From Candidatus Uhrbacteria bacterium (GTDB taxonomy: Bacteria; Patescibacteriota; Patescibacteriia; UBA9934; GWF2-40-263), in NCBI GenBank assembly GCA_003511125.1, contig DOJV01000047.1:35576-71324 (forward strand): 35,749 nucleotides of DNA. Direction: 5' to 3'. Positions 24,041-30,774 of this stretch are shown here, one piece after another. The position numbers and the translations under genes are program-made. The notes under the pieces are model-generated. The model saw nothing but the letters and a program-made list of their open reading frames with translations. It was not told the DNA's origin and did not search any database. The first letter of the stretch is position 1. Every line of letters starts with the position of its first letter.

Positions 24041-24081
24041 TAGTTCTTCAGATTTTCTTGTAGAGAAAATTTGAAGAACTA
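24041..24081. repeat. AT-rich inverted repeat upstream of the DsbA-like gene
   Basis: TAGTTCTTCAGATTTTCT and AGAAAATTTGAAGAACTA pair around a short loop with one mismatch. A second looser pair (CTAATTGTGG / CCACAATT) lies at about 24103-24150. Either could end the upstream operon, although no clean T-run follows. Confidence 0.55.
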
Positions 24082-24174
24082 ATTTTATAATTATCAAATT
24101 TTCTAATTGTGGAATTGATAAAATAAATGTCCCTAAACCACAATTTGAAAATTAGAAAATTAACAAATTACCAC

Positions 24175-24591
24175 CTACTCTTCCTCTTCTTCTTTTTTAT
24201 CCAGTTCTAATTTTTCGGCAAAAGTTGTTAACCACGAACGGTCTTTCCATGAAGACAACTTTAACAGAATAAAACCAATTAGCAAGAGGACAACTAACCC
24301 GGCCGCGGCCGAAGCCAGAAATTGTATAAAGCCGCAAGAGAAAACCAAGACCAAAGCTTCCCGACCGCGAGGCAAATCAGCCAAACAGCCACTGGCGGTT
24401 CTTTCTAACCAAACCGTGCTAAACCAAGCCGCCAAAAAAGCGCAAACCGCGGCTGACAAAGTAAACAAACAGCTGAAACGAGCCTTTCGCAGACGGATCA
24501 ATCTTAATAAGGCCACGCAGGCAAAAAAAACTCCACCAATTATCCAATAAAGAAAGAACCAAACCACGGCCAAAGTCGAAATAAATAACAT
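24175..24591 (-). CDS. Hypothetical membrane protein
   Basis: 138 aa with three hydrophobic segments (about 5-30, 40-62, 82-112), a loop containing two cysteines (SGCLADLPRGR and VFSCGF nearby), and a cytoplasmic C-terminal tail ending in DKKEEEEE. No family recognised. ATG 24591 starts one base after the TAG of the 57-aa gene upstream, so the two are translationally coupled. Confidence 0.72.
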   Translation of the reverse strand: MLFISTLAVVWFFLYWIIGGVFFACVALLRLIRLRKARFSCLFTLSAAVCAFLAAWFSTVWLERTASGCLADLPRGREALVLVFSCGFIQFLASAAAGLVVLLLIGFILLKLSSWKDRSWLTTFAEKLELDKKEEEEE

Positions 24592-24592
24592 A

Positions 24593-24766
24593 CTAAAACT
24601 TTCCGGTTAACATAAGAAGAACGCCCCAAAGCAACAGTAGGAATCCCGCCAAAATCCAAGCCAAGGCCCCGTTTTTCATTTCTATATTTCTTTTTTTGAT
24701 ACCCAACTTAACCAGAAAAAAAATTCCGGTGATTATTGCCAGTAGACCAAAAAAAACAAAAGGCAT
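24593..24766 (-). CDS. 57-aa two-helix membrane protein
   Basis: A short gene from ATG 24766 to TAG 24593: MPFVFFGLLAIITGIFFLVK, a basic turn (LGIKKRNIEMKNG), then ALAWILAGFLLLLWGVLLML and TGKF. The pattern of two transmembrane helices with a positively charged cytoplasmic loop is clear. It is coupled to the next membrane protein gene with a one-base gap, which supports it being real. No family name can be given. Confidence 0.7.
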   Translation of the reverse strand: MPFVFFGLLAIITGIFFLVKLGIKKRNIEMKNGALAWILAGFLLLLWGVLLMLTGKF

Positions 24767-24879
24767 AAAGTTTAAAACTTTTTTGAACCGCCCGTAACTT
24801 CTACCATAGAACGATTAGAATCCTTTGCCGCCCGCTGTAAAACCACAACAATCAGTCTTTGTTCGCAAAACAAATCTTT

Positions 24880-24963
24880 AACTAGCCTACCTAGCCGACG
24901 CGTCCGCCGAAACTTCAGCGAAGGCGGAAGCTCCGCCTCGGAGCGAAGGCTAGTGGGCGCAAC
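24880..24963 (-). repeat. tRNA-flanking palindromic repeat, copy C, with a tRNA 3'-end remnant
   Basis: On the minus strand it begins GTTGCGCCCACTA, which matches the 3' end of tRNA-Val(GAC) including CCA with one change. It continues with GCCTTCGCTCCGAGGCGGAG and an internal palindrome TCCGCC...GGCGGA, ending GGCTAGGTAGGCTAGTT. No tRNA precedes it. Confidence 0.8.
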
Positions 24964-24966
24964 TTT

Positions 24967-25045
24967 AACAATCATGTCTGGCCTGCCTAGCCGACGCGTC
25001 CGCCGAAGCCCGGCGTAGGCGGAAGCTCCGCCTCGGAGCGAAGGC
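24967..25045 (-). repeat. tRNA-flanking palindromic repeat, copy B
   Basis: Begins directly after the CCA of tRNA-Ile(TAT). It is the same as copy A at both ends (GCCTTCGCTCCGAGGCGGAG at the start, GGCTAGGCAGGCCAGACATG then ATTGTT at the end), but with an extra internal palindrome CCGCC...GGCGG of about 29 bp. Confidence 0.85.
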
Positions 25046-25122
25046 TGGTGGGCCCACCTGGACTCGAACCAGGAACCTCCGAGGTATAAGCTCGATGCTC
25101 TAACCAGTTGAGCTATAGGCCC
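25046..25122 (-). tRNA. tRNA-Ile (anticodon TAT)
   Basis: 77 nt with encoded CCA. Acceptor GGGCCTA pairs with TGGGCCC (one T:G), discriminator A. Anticodon stem TCGAG/CTCGG with loop CTTATAC reads TAT (codon ATA). T-arm CCTGG-TTCGAGT-CCAGG. Most bacteria read ATA with a CAT anticodon modified to lysidine, so this form is uncommon. Confidence 0.9.
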
Positions 25123-25131
25123 GCGTACGAC

Positions 25132-25160
25132 ATTTTATCGGAAAAACGCCCTTTTGGGAA
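25132..25160 (-). promoter_or_regulatory. Promoter of tRNA-Ile(TAT)
   Basis: TTCCCA (25160-25155), a 17-bp spacer and TAAAAT (25137-25132), 10 nt before the tRNA. The -35 is weak. Confidence 0.5.
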
Positions 25161-25171
25161 GTCCGGACTTC
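25158..25171. promoter_or_regulatory. 14-bp perfect palindrome between divergent promoters
   Basis: GAAGTCCGGACTTC lies between the tRNA-Ile promoter and the TACTAT -10 box (25175-25180) of the pseudouridine synthase gene, inside the spacer of the latter. It could be an operator; no regulator is identified. Confidence 0.45.
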
Positions 25172-25189
25172 TGCTACTATATAAGGACT

Positions 25190-26071
25190 ATGAAAAAAAC
25201 TGAACGTTTAGATAAAATAATCGCCAAACAAAGCGCTTTATCACGCTCCCAAATCCAAAAAAACATTAAAGATGGGTTGGTCTCGGTTAATGGAACAATT
25301 GTTACCACACCGCATTTTTTTGTTTCTCTTCACGACCGGGTTAAAATCGAAAAAGAAAAAGTCGAGAAAAAAACAAAAATCCTAATACCTCAATTAAACA
25401 TTCTCTACGAAGACAACGACGTTATCGTCTTCGAAAAACCGGCCGGACTTTTGGTTCACGAAGCTCCGGGTAAACACGAGGTAACGGTGGTCGATGCTTT
25501 GGCCAAACATTTTCCGGCCATAAAAAAGGTTGGCGACAACCCCAGTCGCCCGGGCATTGTTCACCGTCTCGACAAATTGGCTTCCGGGGTTATGATTGCC
25601 GCCAAAAATCAAAAAGCTTTTGATTTTTTAAAAGAACAATTTTCCGGTCGAAAAGTTAAGAAAGAATATTTGGTTATGGTTTATGGCTCGCCGAGTCAAA
25701 CCACCGGAACCATTAACTTCAGACTGGTCCGATCAAAAGACAAGGGCCGCATGGTGGCCAGACCAGAACTTTCCGAAGAAGGTAAAGAAGCTATAACTCA
25801 TTTTGAAGTTATCAAAAAAATTAAAGCCAGCACTTTACTCAGTGTCAAAATCGAAACCGGCCGCACTCACCAAATCCGCGCTCACTTCCGTGCCCTCAAC
25901 TTACCAGTTGTCGGCGACCCCCTCTACAAAAAAACCCGCATGAAAAACATTAAATTCATTCCCCTGCCCCGGCTCTTCCTCCACGCTCATAAGCTCACCA
26001 TCCCTCTACCAAACGGCGAAACAAAAACTTTTGTCTCACCGTTGCCAAAAGAACTGGAGGAAATTCTCTAA
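25190..26071 (+). CDS. RluA-family rRNA/tRNA pseudouridine synthase
   Basis: 293 aa from ATG 25190; the in-frame TTG at 25154 lies in the promoter. N-terminal S4 RNA-binding domain (about 5-60, RLDKIIAKQSALSRSQIQKN), then the catalytic domain with YEDNDVIVFEKPAGLLVHEA and the active-site motif GIVHRLDKLASGVMIAAKN holding the catalytic aspartate (the family usually has HRLDKDTSG; here LA replaces DT). The motif ETGRTHQIRAHF is intact. It converts uridine to pseudouridine in rRNA or tRNA; the target site cannot be read. AAGGA lies 2 nt before ATG, too close to be a normal ribosome binding site, and the TACTAT box suggests a leaderless mRNA. Confidence 0.9.
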   Translation: MKKTERLDKIIAKQSALSRSQIQKNIKDGLVSVNGTIVTTPHFFVSLHDRVKIEKEKVEKKTKILIPQLNILYEDNDVIVFEKPAGLLVHEAPGKHEVTVVDALAKHFPAIKKVGDNPSRPGIVHRLDKLASGVMIAAKNQKAFDFLKEQFSGRKVKKEYLVMVYGSPSQTTGTINFRLVRSKDKGRMVARPELSEEGKEAITHFEVIKKIKASTLLSVKIETGRTHQIRAHFRALNLPVVGDPLYKKTRMKNIKFIPLPRLFLHAHKLTIPLPNGETKTFVSPLPKELEEIL

Positions 26072-26089
26072 TTTACAAATTTTCAAAAT

Positions 26090-26674
26090 ATGATTATAAC
26101 CCTCAGCGGTGCCCCGGGTTCGGGCAAAAGTACCGTAGCCGAGGCTCTGGTTAAAACCTTTAATCTCAAACGCTACTACATTGGCCAAATCAGACGCGAC
26201 ATGGCCAAGGCCCAAGGTATGAAACTGGAAGAATTCAACAAGCTTGGTGAAACCGAGGATTGGACCGACAAAATTGTCGACGATTATCAGAAAAAAATCG
26301 GCCAAACCGAGGATAACTTCCTAATCGAAGGTCGAACAAGTTTTTTTCTGATTCCTCGTTCGCTCAAAATTTATCTGGAAGTTGATTTAAAAACCGCGGC
26401 CGAAAGAATTTTTAAACAAATTCAAAACACCGGCGGCGAAAACCGCAACGAGGGCCAACCAACTTCTGTTGAAGAAATGTTTGAGAGTTTAAAAAATCGA
26501 GTTGAAAGTGATGTTAAACGTTATAAAAAATATTACGGAGTCGATATTCTTGACCCAAACCATTACGATATTTTCTTAGACACCGGTAATTTAAATCCAG
26601 AAGAAGTAATCGATGTTCTATCAAAAAAAATCGTAGAATACACAAAAAACCATGAAAAACCGACTCAAGCTTGA
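26090..26674 (+). CDS. Cytidylate kinase-like P-loop nucleotide kinase
   Basis: 194 aa. The Walker A motif MIITLSGAPGSGKSTVAEAL opens the protein. It is followed by RYYIGQIRRDMAKAQGMKLE (NMP-binding region, family S-G-x-x-x-R), DNFLIEGRTSFFLIP (family IDGRD..), and LEVDLKTAAERIFKQI (lid/adenine region). It matches archaeal- and CPR-type CMP kinase-like (AAA_33/Cytidylate_kin2) proteins of about 180-200 aa. Likely reaction: phosphorylation of CMP/dCMP, or another small nucleotide, using ATP. It lies 18 nt after the pseudouridine synthase and probably shares its transcript. The rplS promoter overlaps its final codons. Confidence 0.8.
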   Translation: MIITLSGAPGSGKSTVAEALVKTFNLKRYYIGQIRRDMAKAQGMKLEEFNKLGETEDWTDKIVDDYQKKIGQTEDNFLIEGRTSFFLIPRSLKIYLEVDLKTAAERIFKQIQNTGGENRNEGQPTSVEEMFESLKNRVESDVKRYKKYYGVDILDPNHYDIFLDTGNLNPEEVIDVLSKKIVEYTKNHEKPTQA

Positions 26675-26699
26675 CATTTTCCTTTAAATTCCGTAAACT
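26671..26699 (+). promoter_or_regulatory. Promoter of rplS
   Basis: TTGACA (26671-26676), a 17-bp spacer and TAAACT (26694-26699). Confidence 0.75.
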
Positions 26700-26705
26700 A
26701 ATGCC

Positions 26706-26822
26706 GCTTTAACATTAATGCTGACAATGAACGTCGTTTTAAAAAACCAATGTCTAATTATGGAAAACCTCCTTAATTAGAAATTAAAACCCCACGGTCC
26801 TCTTGAAGCGAACTTTAAACTT
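26706..26822 (+). promoter_or_regulatory. Leader of rplS, possible autoregulatory RNA
   Basis: About 117 nt lie between the predicted start of transcription and the rplS ATG. It contains a CTAATTA...TAATTAG hairpin (26754-26780) enclosing GGAAAACCTCC. Ribosomal protein leaders often bind their own product, but no known L19 leader motif can be confirmed by eye. Confidence 0.35.
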
Positions 26823-27335
26823 ATGTCCGATGAAAATAAGACACCCGTAACCACCGACGAAACCGTAGTCGAAGAAACCTCGATTGAATCCGAAACTCCA
26901 GCCACCGAAGAAATCGTTGAAGTCCTCGAAGAACCGGAAGAAAAAATCAACGAAGAAGAAGCAAAAATCGAAGCTGTGGAAGAAAAATTGCCAGGCACAG
27001 AAATCAGAACCGCCGATATTAAGCCGGGCATGACCATCCGAGTTCACGAACGCATCAAAGATTTTAACGCCAAAGGCGAGGAACGCGAACGTATTCAGAT
27101 TTACCAAGGTATGGTTATCGGCATGCGTGGTTCCGACGTTTCCAAAACCATGACCATTCGCCGCACCCACAAAGGTTATAGTTCAGAAAAAATCTTTCCG
27201 CTTTCCAGTCCGGTGGTGGCTAAAATCGAATTAGTCAAAACTGCCAAGGTTCGCCGCGCCAAACTTTCCTACCTGCAAAACTTGCGCCGTCGTTTTAAAA
27301 GAAAGTTTAAAGAAACTCGAGCTGAACTCAATTAA
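26823..27335 (+). CDS. rplS: 50S ribosomal protein L19 with acidic N-terminal extension
   Basis: 170 aa, against about 115 for ordinary L19. The L19 domain starts near residue 57 (LPGTEIRTADIKPGMTIRVH) and includes the family signature region RIQIYQGMVIGMRGSDVSKT, MTIRRTHKGYSSEKIFPLSS and the basic C-terminus LRRRFKRKFKETRAELN. Residues 1-56 are an extension of E, T, V and A with almost no basic residues, probably disordered. L19 sits at the 30S-50S interface. The gene has its own promoter, a leader of about 117 nt and a terminator, so it is monocistronic, apart from trmD, rimM and rpsP. Confidence 0.95.
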   Translation: MSDENKTPVTTDETVVEETSIESETPATEEIVEVLEEPEEKINEEEAKIEAVEEKLPGTEIRTADIKPGMTIRVHERIKDFNAKGEERERIQIYQGMVIGMRGSDVSKTMTIRRTHKGYSSEKIFPLSSPVVAKIELVKTAKVRRAKLSYLQNLRRRFKRKFKETRAELN

Positions 27336-27345
27336 AATTATAAAC

Positions 27346-27381
27346 AAAAATCGCCGCGATTTTACTCGCGACGATTTTTTA
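27346..27381 (+). terminator. Terminator of rplS, shared with the convergent gene
   Basis: AAAATCGCCGCGA pairs with TCGCGACGATTTT (one mismatch), followed by a long T-run. Confidence 0.85.
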
Positions 27382-27391
27382 TTTTTTTTGA

Positions 27392-29089
27392 TTAGATGCT
27401 TAAGACATCGCTCTCATTAACAATCGAGGATCCGAAGAACAGACTGGTGGTATCGGCCATATTAAATTCGACAATATCTTTATTCCATTCTTGTCCATAA
27501 ATATTGTAAGCGATGAGTTGAGTTGTAATCCAGTGCAATTTGTTGTCAGAGCCGACCATATAAACTTTAGGATCGCCGGCTAATTTAAGACGCGTGCCCG
27601 GAGCAAAGGTGGCCTGGCCACCTTGTTTGTAAGAACTAAAGGCAGTGGCAGAAACCGTGGTCACATCGGCCCAGCTATTAAACCAAGTAAAATATACTTC
27701 TTCATTTGTTATCCAGAAAGCCGTGTCATCAAGTACCAAATAAACACGTGAATCGCCAGAAATTTTTACGGCCGCAATTTCCGAAGTGCCGGTCATGGCA
27801 TTTAAAGACAAAGTGGCTTCATAAACCTCTCCGTCAACACCCAGCCAATAGACGTGCATACTGTCAGAAATCACCGCCCCCGAACCAAATCCAAGATTAA
27901 TCTGGCGACCGGACTCGGTATTTTTGTACCAAATATTACCCGAAGCGTCTTCACCAACCATGGCGTTATCCAAAACGTCGGTGACAACAAAGGGATAGGT
28001 GGTGGTCAAACCGGTGGCAAAATCATATTTCTTGCCCTGATTACCAGAAGCATAGAAAAAGGAATTTTCTGTAAGTTTGAAAAGGCTGGGGTAGCCAATG
28101 GTGCCAAGATCCAAATCAACATCAACACCGCTTAAATGTAATTGGTCGTTCGAATCGAGCCAAGCCATGCGGCTGTTAACCACTTGCAAAGACTCATCAC
28201 GAGTTCGGTACCAACTCAAATTATCGCCTTGAGCCACGGTCGACTGACCGTCAAAAATGTAGCGCTGATACATGTCGAAAAATTCGATAGTGCCATCGGC
28301 TCGAAAGTGAGCGCCGACAATATCTTCATTTTTCGAGGTCCAAGTTCCAGGAACAGCTTCCATGGTTCTGGGATCAGCGGCAGTATCATAAACCCAAAGT
28401 TGTTTGTAACCGGAATCAAAAGTCATTTTTGACAAAATCTTTCCGTTATAAATATCTTGAAAATCATCGTTTTGTTGATTGTAGCTGTTGGTTACTATTT
28501 TTACCGAATCAGAGGTCTGAACGTATTCATAAATAACCGCATTAACAAAACCTGAATGATTGTTCCAATTAAGAGAAGGGTTAAAATAATATTTACCACT
28601 ATCTTTTACAACATCAATATCTTGCACACCATCGATAAAAACCTCGTCGAGCAAAACATTTTCCGTTCCGGTTTCCAAATCAAGATCAATCACGTCCCAA
28701 CGATTATTTTCTTCGTTGGTCGAATTGATATAAACAAAATCGCGGCCGTTGTCTAAGAAACGTTCCTCGTCAACAGTCTCGTGAGGTACGTTACCTAAAA
28801 ACATGGCCAGACCATTTTTTAAAGAATACAAATCGTAACGCTCACAACCGGCAACGGTTAAACAATAACCGGCGGCTTTAGCGATGACCACGTTTTCGCC
28901 CAAAGACAAAGGGCCGGCAAAAGCGGCGTCACTAAAATCCAAACGTTCAACTTTATAATCGTCGTAAACCCAAGCCGCGGTGGCCTGAAGTTGGCTCCAA
29001 GAGCCGGATTGAGCCTGAGCCGCAAAAGGCACAACTGTTTGCACAGCCATACTCATAGCGACAAAAGCAATGAAAAGTTTTTTAAACAT
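27392..29089 (-). CDS. Secreted beta-rich protein with CPR surface module
   Basis: 565 aa from ATG 29089 (an upstream frame start at 29113 adds eight residues). Signal peptide MFKKLFIAFVAMSMAVQTVV then PFAAQA, cleavage after AQA. The middle (about 40-420) is a series of short beta blades with W/Y/F and D-rich turns (WNVIDLDLETG-like, YVQTSDSVKIVTNSYNQQND, WVYDTAADPRTMEAVPGTWT), compatible with a beta-propeller. The C-terminus carries FAPGTRLKLAGDPKVYMVGS and LHWITTQLIAYNIYGQEW, the same DPKVY...WI/WV module that ends the giant surface protein. Probably cell-surface or secreted; no enzymatic motif seen. Confidence 0.8.
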   Translation of the reverse strand: MFKKLFIAFVAMSMAVQTVVPFAAQAQSGSWSQLQATAAWVYDDYKVERLDFSDAAFAGPLSLGENVVIAKAAGYCLTVAGCERYDLYSLKNGLAMFLGNVPHETVDEERFLDNGRDFVYINSTNEENNRWDVIDLDLETGTENVLLDEVFIDGVQDIDVVKDSGKYYFNPSLNWNNHSGFVNAVIYEYVQTSDSVKIVTNSYNQQNDDFQDIYNGKILSKMTFDSGYKQLWVYDTAADPRTMEAVPGTWTSKNEDIVGAHFRADGTIEFFDMYQRYIFDGQSTVAQGDNLSWYRTRDESLQVVNSRMAWLDSNDQLHLSGVDVDLDLGTIGYPSLFKLTENSFFYASGNQGKKYDFATGLTTTYPFVVTDVLDNAMVGEDASGNIWYKNTESGRQINLGFGSGAVISDSMHVYWLGVDGEVYEATLSLNAMTGTSEIAAVKISGDSRVYLVLDDTAFWITNEEVYFTWFNSWADVTTVSATAFSSYKQGGQATFAPGTRLKLAGDPKVYMVGSDNKLHWITTQLIAYNIYGQEWNKDIVEFNMADTTSLFFGSSIVNESDVLSI

Positions 29090-29108
29090 AAATATATTAG
29101 GTTTGTTT

Positions 29109-29126
29109 ACCAAGCAACTGCTTGGT
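29109..29126. repeat. Leader hairpin upstream of the secreted protein gene
   Basis: ACCAAGCA-AC-TGCTTGGT lies about 20 nt before ATG 29089, within the transcribed leader. Confidence 0.6.
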
Positions 29127-29147
29127 TTAGCTTATTTTAGACTAGCA

Positions 29148-29176
29148 AGAATACCACAGATTGGCGTTTTTGTCAA
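29148..29176 (-). promoter_or_regulatory. Promoter of the secreted protein gene
   Basis: TTGACA (29176-29171), a 17-bp spacer and TATTCT (29153-29148), located between the RT stop (29204) and ATG 29089. Confidence 0.75.
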
Positions 29177-29203
29177 TAAAAGAAACTGAAAAAATGGCTT
29201 AAA

Positions 29204-30248
29204 TTAGTCGTTTTTAAACTTTCTGAATATTCGCTTTTCTAACCTAAACCCATTACAATGCCTCAACAACCCCAAATACGAAGTTAGATTGCTTTTGTCC
29301 ACTCGTTTCAACATTCGCTTTTTTGTCTTTGTCCGCAAAACCGAATAATGCGGTAAAATAACATAACCGAGAAAATCAAAACCTTGTCGAAATTTTCTAA
29401 CCGAAGTTTTTCCGGGATGTAAAACCAGTCGTCTTTCTTTTTCCAACCATTGTTTGATAATCGGAATAAGCGAAAAAAGAAACTCTTGGTTATCCGATAA
29501 AATAATCGCGTCATCGGTATAACGAAGATAATATTTTATTTTCAGTTCATCTTTAATAAAATGATCAAACGTGTCCAAATAAACATTAGCAAACAACTGT
29601 GAGGTTAAATTTCCAATCGGCAAACCGTGCGATCTGGCGATTTCTTCTAGCCCCCCCCCGAGGGTTTGAGGCCTCCGAAAACCCGAAGGGCTCTGAGCCC
29701 GGCCGAAGAGCTGGCACAATTTCAACTTGAAAACTTCCAACTATCTCGGACAGTAACTCGAGAGTTTTTGTATTGGTCACTTTTCGCCGCAAAGCATCCA
29801 ACAGAATCTCGTGATCCACCGAGTCAAAGAATTTTTTGATATCGAATTTAAGAGCGAAACACGACGAGGAATAATTTTTACTAACCTGACGAGCAATTTT
29901 TTCCAACCGTCGCACGGCCGCGTGCGTGCCTTTGCCGATACGACAGGAATAACTGTCAAAAATAAAACCCTTCTCAAAAATCGGCAAAAGGACGCGATAA
30001 ACGGCGTGATGAACAAGACGATCACGAACTATGGCTTTATGAATAATCCGATGCTTGGGATCAAAAACATGGAAACGATGATAATCGGCGTGATGATAAT
30101 TTCCGTTTTTCAAATCTTCGTGAATGGCAAAAATATTATCCTCAAGGTTCTGTTCAAACTTTTGAACATCCGACCGGTTTCGTTTGCCGCATCTGAATTC
30201 ATACCAAGCTGAAAATAAATTTTCCAATGAAATAATTCGATCAAACAT
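29204..30248 (-). pseudogene. DGR reverse transcriptase, frame interrupted at a G9 tract
   Basis: Starts at ATG 30248 (FDRIISLENLFSAWYEF) and covers the RT fold in two frames. The first frame gives RDRLVHHAVYRVLLPIFEKG, SCRIGKGTHAAVRRLE and the catalytic KFDIKKFFDSVDHEIL. The second gives GLPIGNLTSQLFANVYL, the active site YLRYTDDAIIL, LHPGKTSVRKFRQGFDFLGY and a basic C-terminus. GLPIGNLTSQ in place of QGxxxSP is the DGR-RT signature. The frames join at nine G (minus strand; 29651-29659): removing one G restores a single frame of about 347 codons. Just before the join is a palindromic GC-rich insertion (PALRPGSEPFGFSEASNPRG) absent from normal RTs. The enzyme would copy TR RNA with errors at adenines. 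Confidence 0.9.
29651..29715. repeat. GC-rich palindromic insertion within the RT gene
   Basis: Includes GGGCTCTGAGCCC and GAGGCCTC palindromes and the C9 tract. It encodes about 20 residues between the RT core segment ending GSFQVEI and LEEIARSHGLPIGNLTSQ. Confidence 0.6.
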
Positions 30249-30250
30249 AT

Positions 30251-30596
30251 ATGCAAGAAATAAATGAAACTCCGGTTTTTACTTTGTCTTTTAACTTATT
30301 GAAAGACATACACTTACTGCGACGCAAATTTCCAAAAACGGAAAAATATACATTAGGCGGACAGTTGGAACAAACAGCTCTGGATTTATTGCTTAATATC
30401 ATCCAAGCAGGACGAGCAAAAAAACAAGAAAAAATCATACCATTGGAATCGGCTATCAAAAAAAAATGACACGATAAAAATTTTGTTTCGGCTATCAAAA
30501 GAAACTGATCTTATAAGCAGTAACCAATATTTGGAGTTTCAAGAAAAACTGCAAAAAATCGGACAAATGCTGGGTGGATGGCTAAGGTCGGTGTAA
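30251..30596 (+). pseudogene. avd: DGR accessory protein Avd (four-helix bundle), frame interrupted at an A9 tract
   Basis: Starts MQEINETPVFTLSFNLLKDI from ATG 30251 and continues LRRKFPKTEKYTLGGQLEQT, matching the first two helices of Avd/four-helix-bundle proteins. A run of nine A (30458-30466) is followed by TGA at 30467. With eight A the frame continues DTIKILFRLSKETDLISSNQ then YLEFQEKLQKIGQMLGGWLR to TAA 30594-30596, the typical C-terminal helices (about 114 residues in total). Avd binds the RT and TR RNA and is needed for mutagenic retrohoming. It points away from the RT; the two start codons are two bases apart. Confidence 0.87.
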
Positions 30597-30601
30597 ACAA
30601 A

Positions 30602-30634
30602 CGCCCCGTCTCTCGCAAGAGGCGGGGTGTTTTG
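30602..30634. terminator. GC-rich hairpin between avd and TR
   Basis: Ten-pair stem CCCCGTCTCT/AGAGGCGGGG (30604-30627, one T:G) with loop CGCA, then TGTTTTG. It follows the avd stop by 7 nt on plus, and on minus it lies 16 nt after the TR 3' end, where it could cap the TR RNA. Confidence 0.8.
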
Positions 30635-30643
30635 ATTTGGCAG

Positions 30644-30774
30644 TCCCGGCGGAGGACGAGCGAACCGCAGGAGGGCTCGGCAATCCATGAGTTCCTGTTC
30701 AGGTTGAGCTTGGACTGGCCGTCCCAGACTTCGAGGTAGGCGCAGTTGGCACGGTTGTCGCGGTCCACAGAACC
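30644..30774 (-). repeat. DGR template repeat (TR)
   Basis: 131 bp aligning without gaps to the VR at 31093-31223. 116 positions are identical; all 15 differences fall on TR-sense adenines (24 adenines in total). The 3' 32 bases before the last one contain no adenine and are identical to the VR, as expected of an initiation-of-mutagenic-homing sequence. Read in the VR frame it encodes VDRDNRANCAYLEVWDG then QSKLNLNRNSWIAEPSCGSL, rich in AAC codons. It lies non-coding between avd and the target gene. Confidence 0.97.

Noticed and set aside
24772..24975. 67-codon open frame on minus
   Set aside because: Its first half is the translation of palindromic repeat copy C, and a similar peptide (APTSLRSEAEL) arises from copy A. 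The second half has no recognisable product and no start signal.
30511..30768. 85-codon open frame through the TR, with AAGGAGG before a GTG
   Set aside because: It crosses the GC hairpin and runs antisense to avd. The coding look comes from similarity to the VR, so the TR is better treated as non-coding template.
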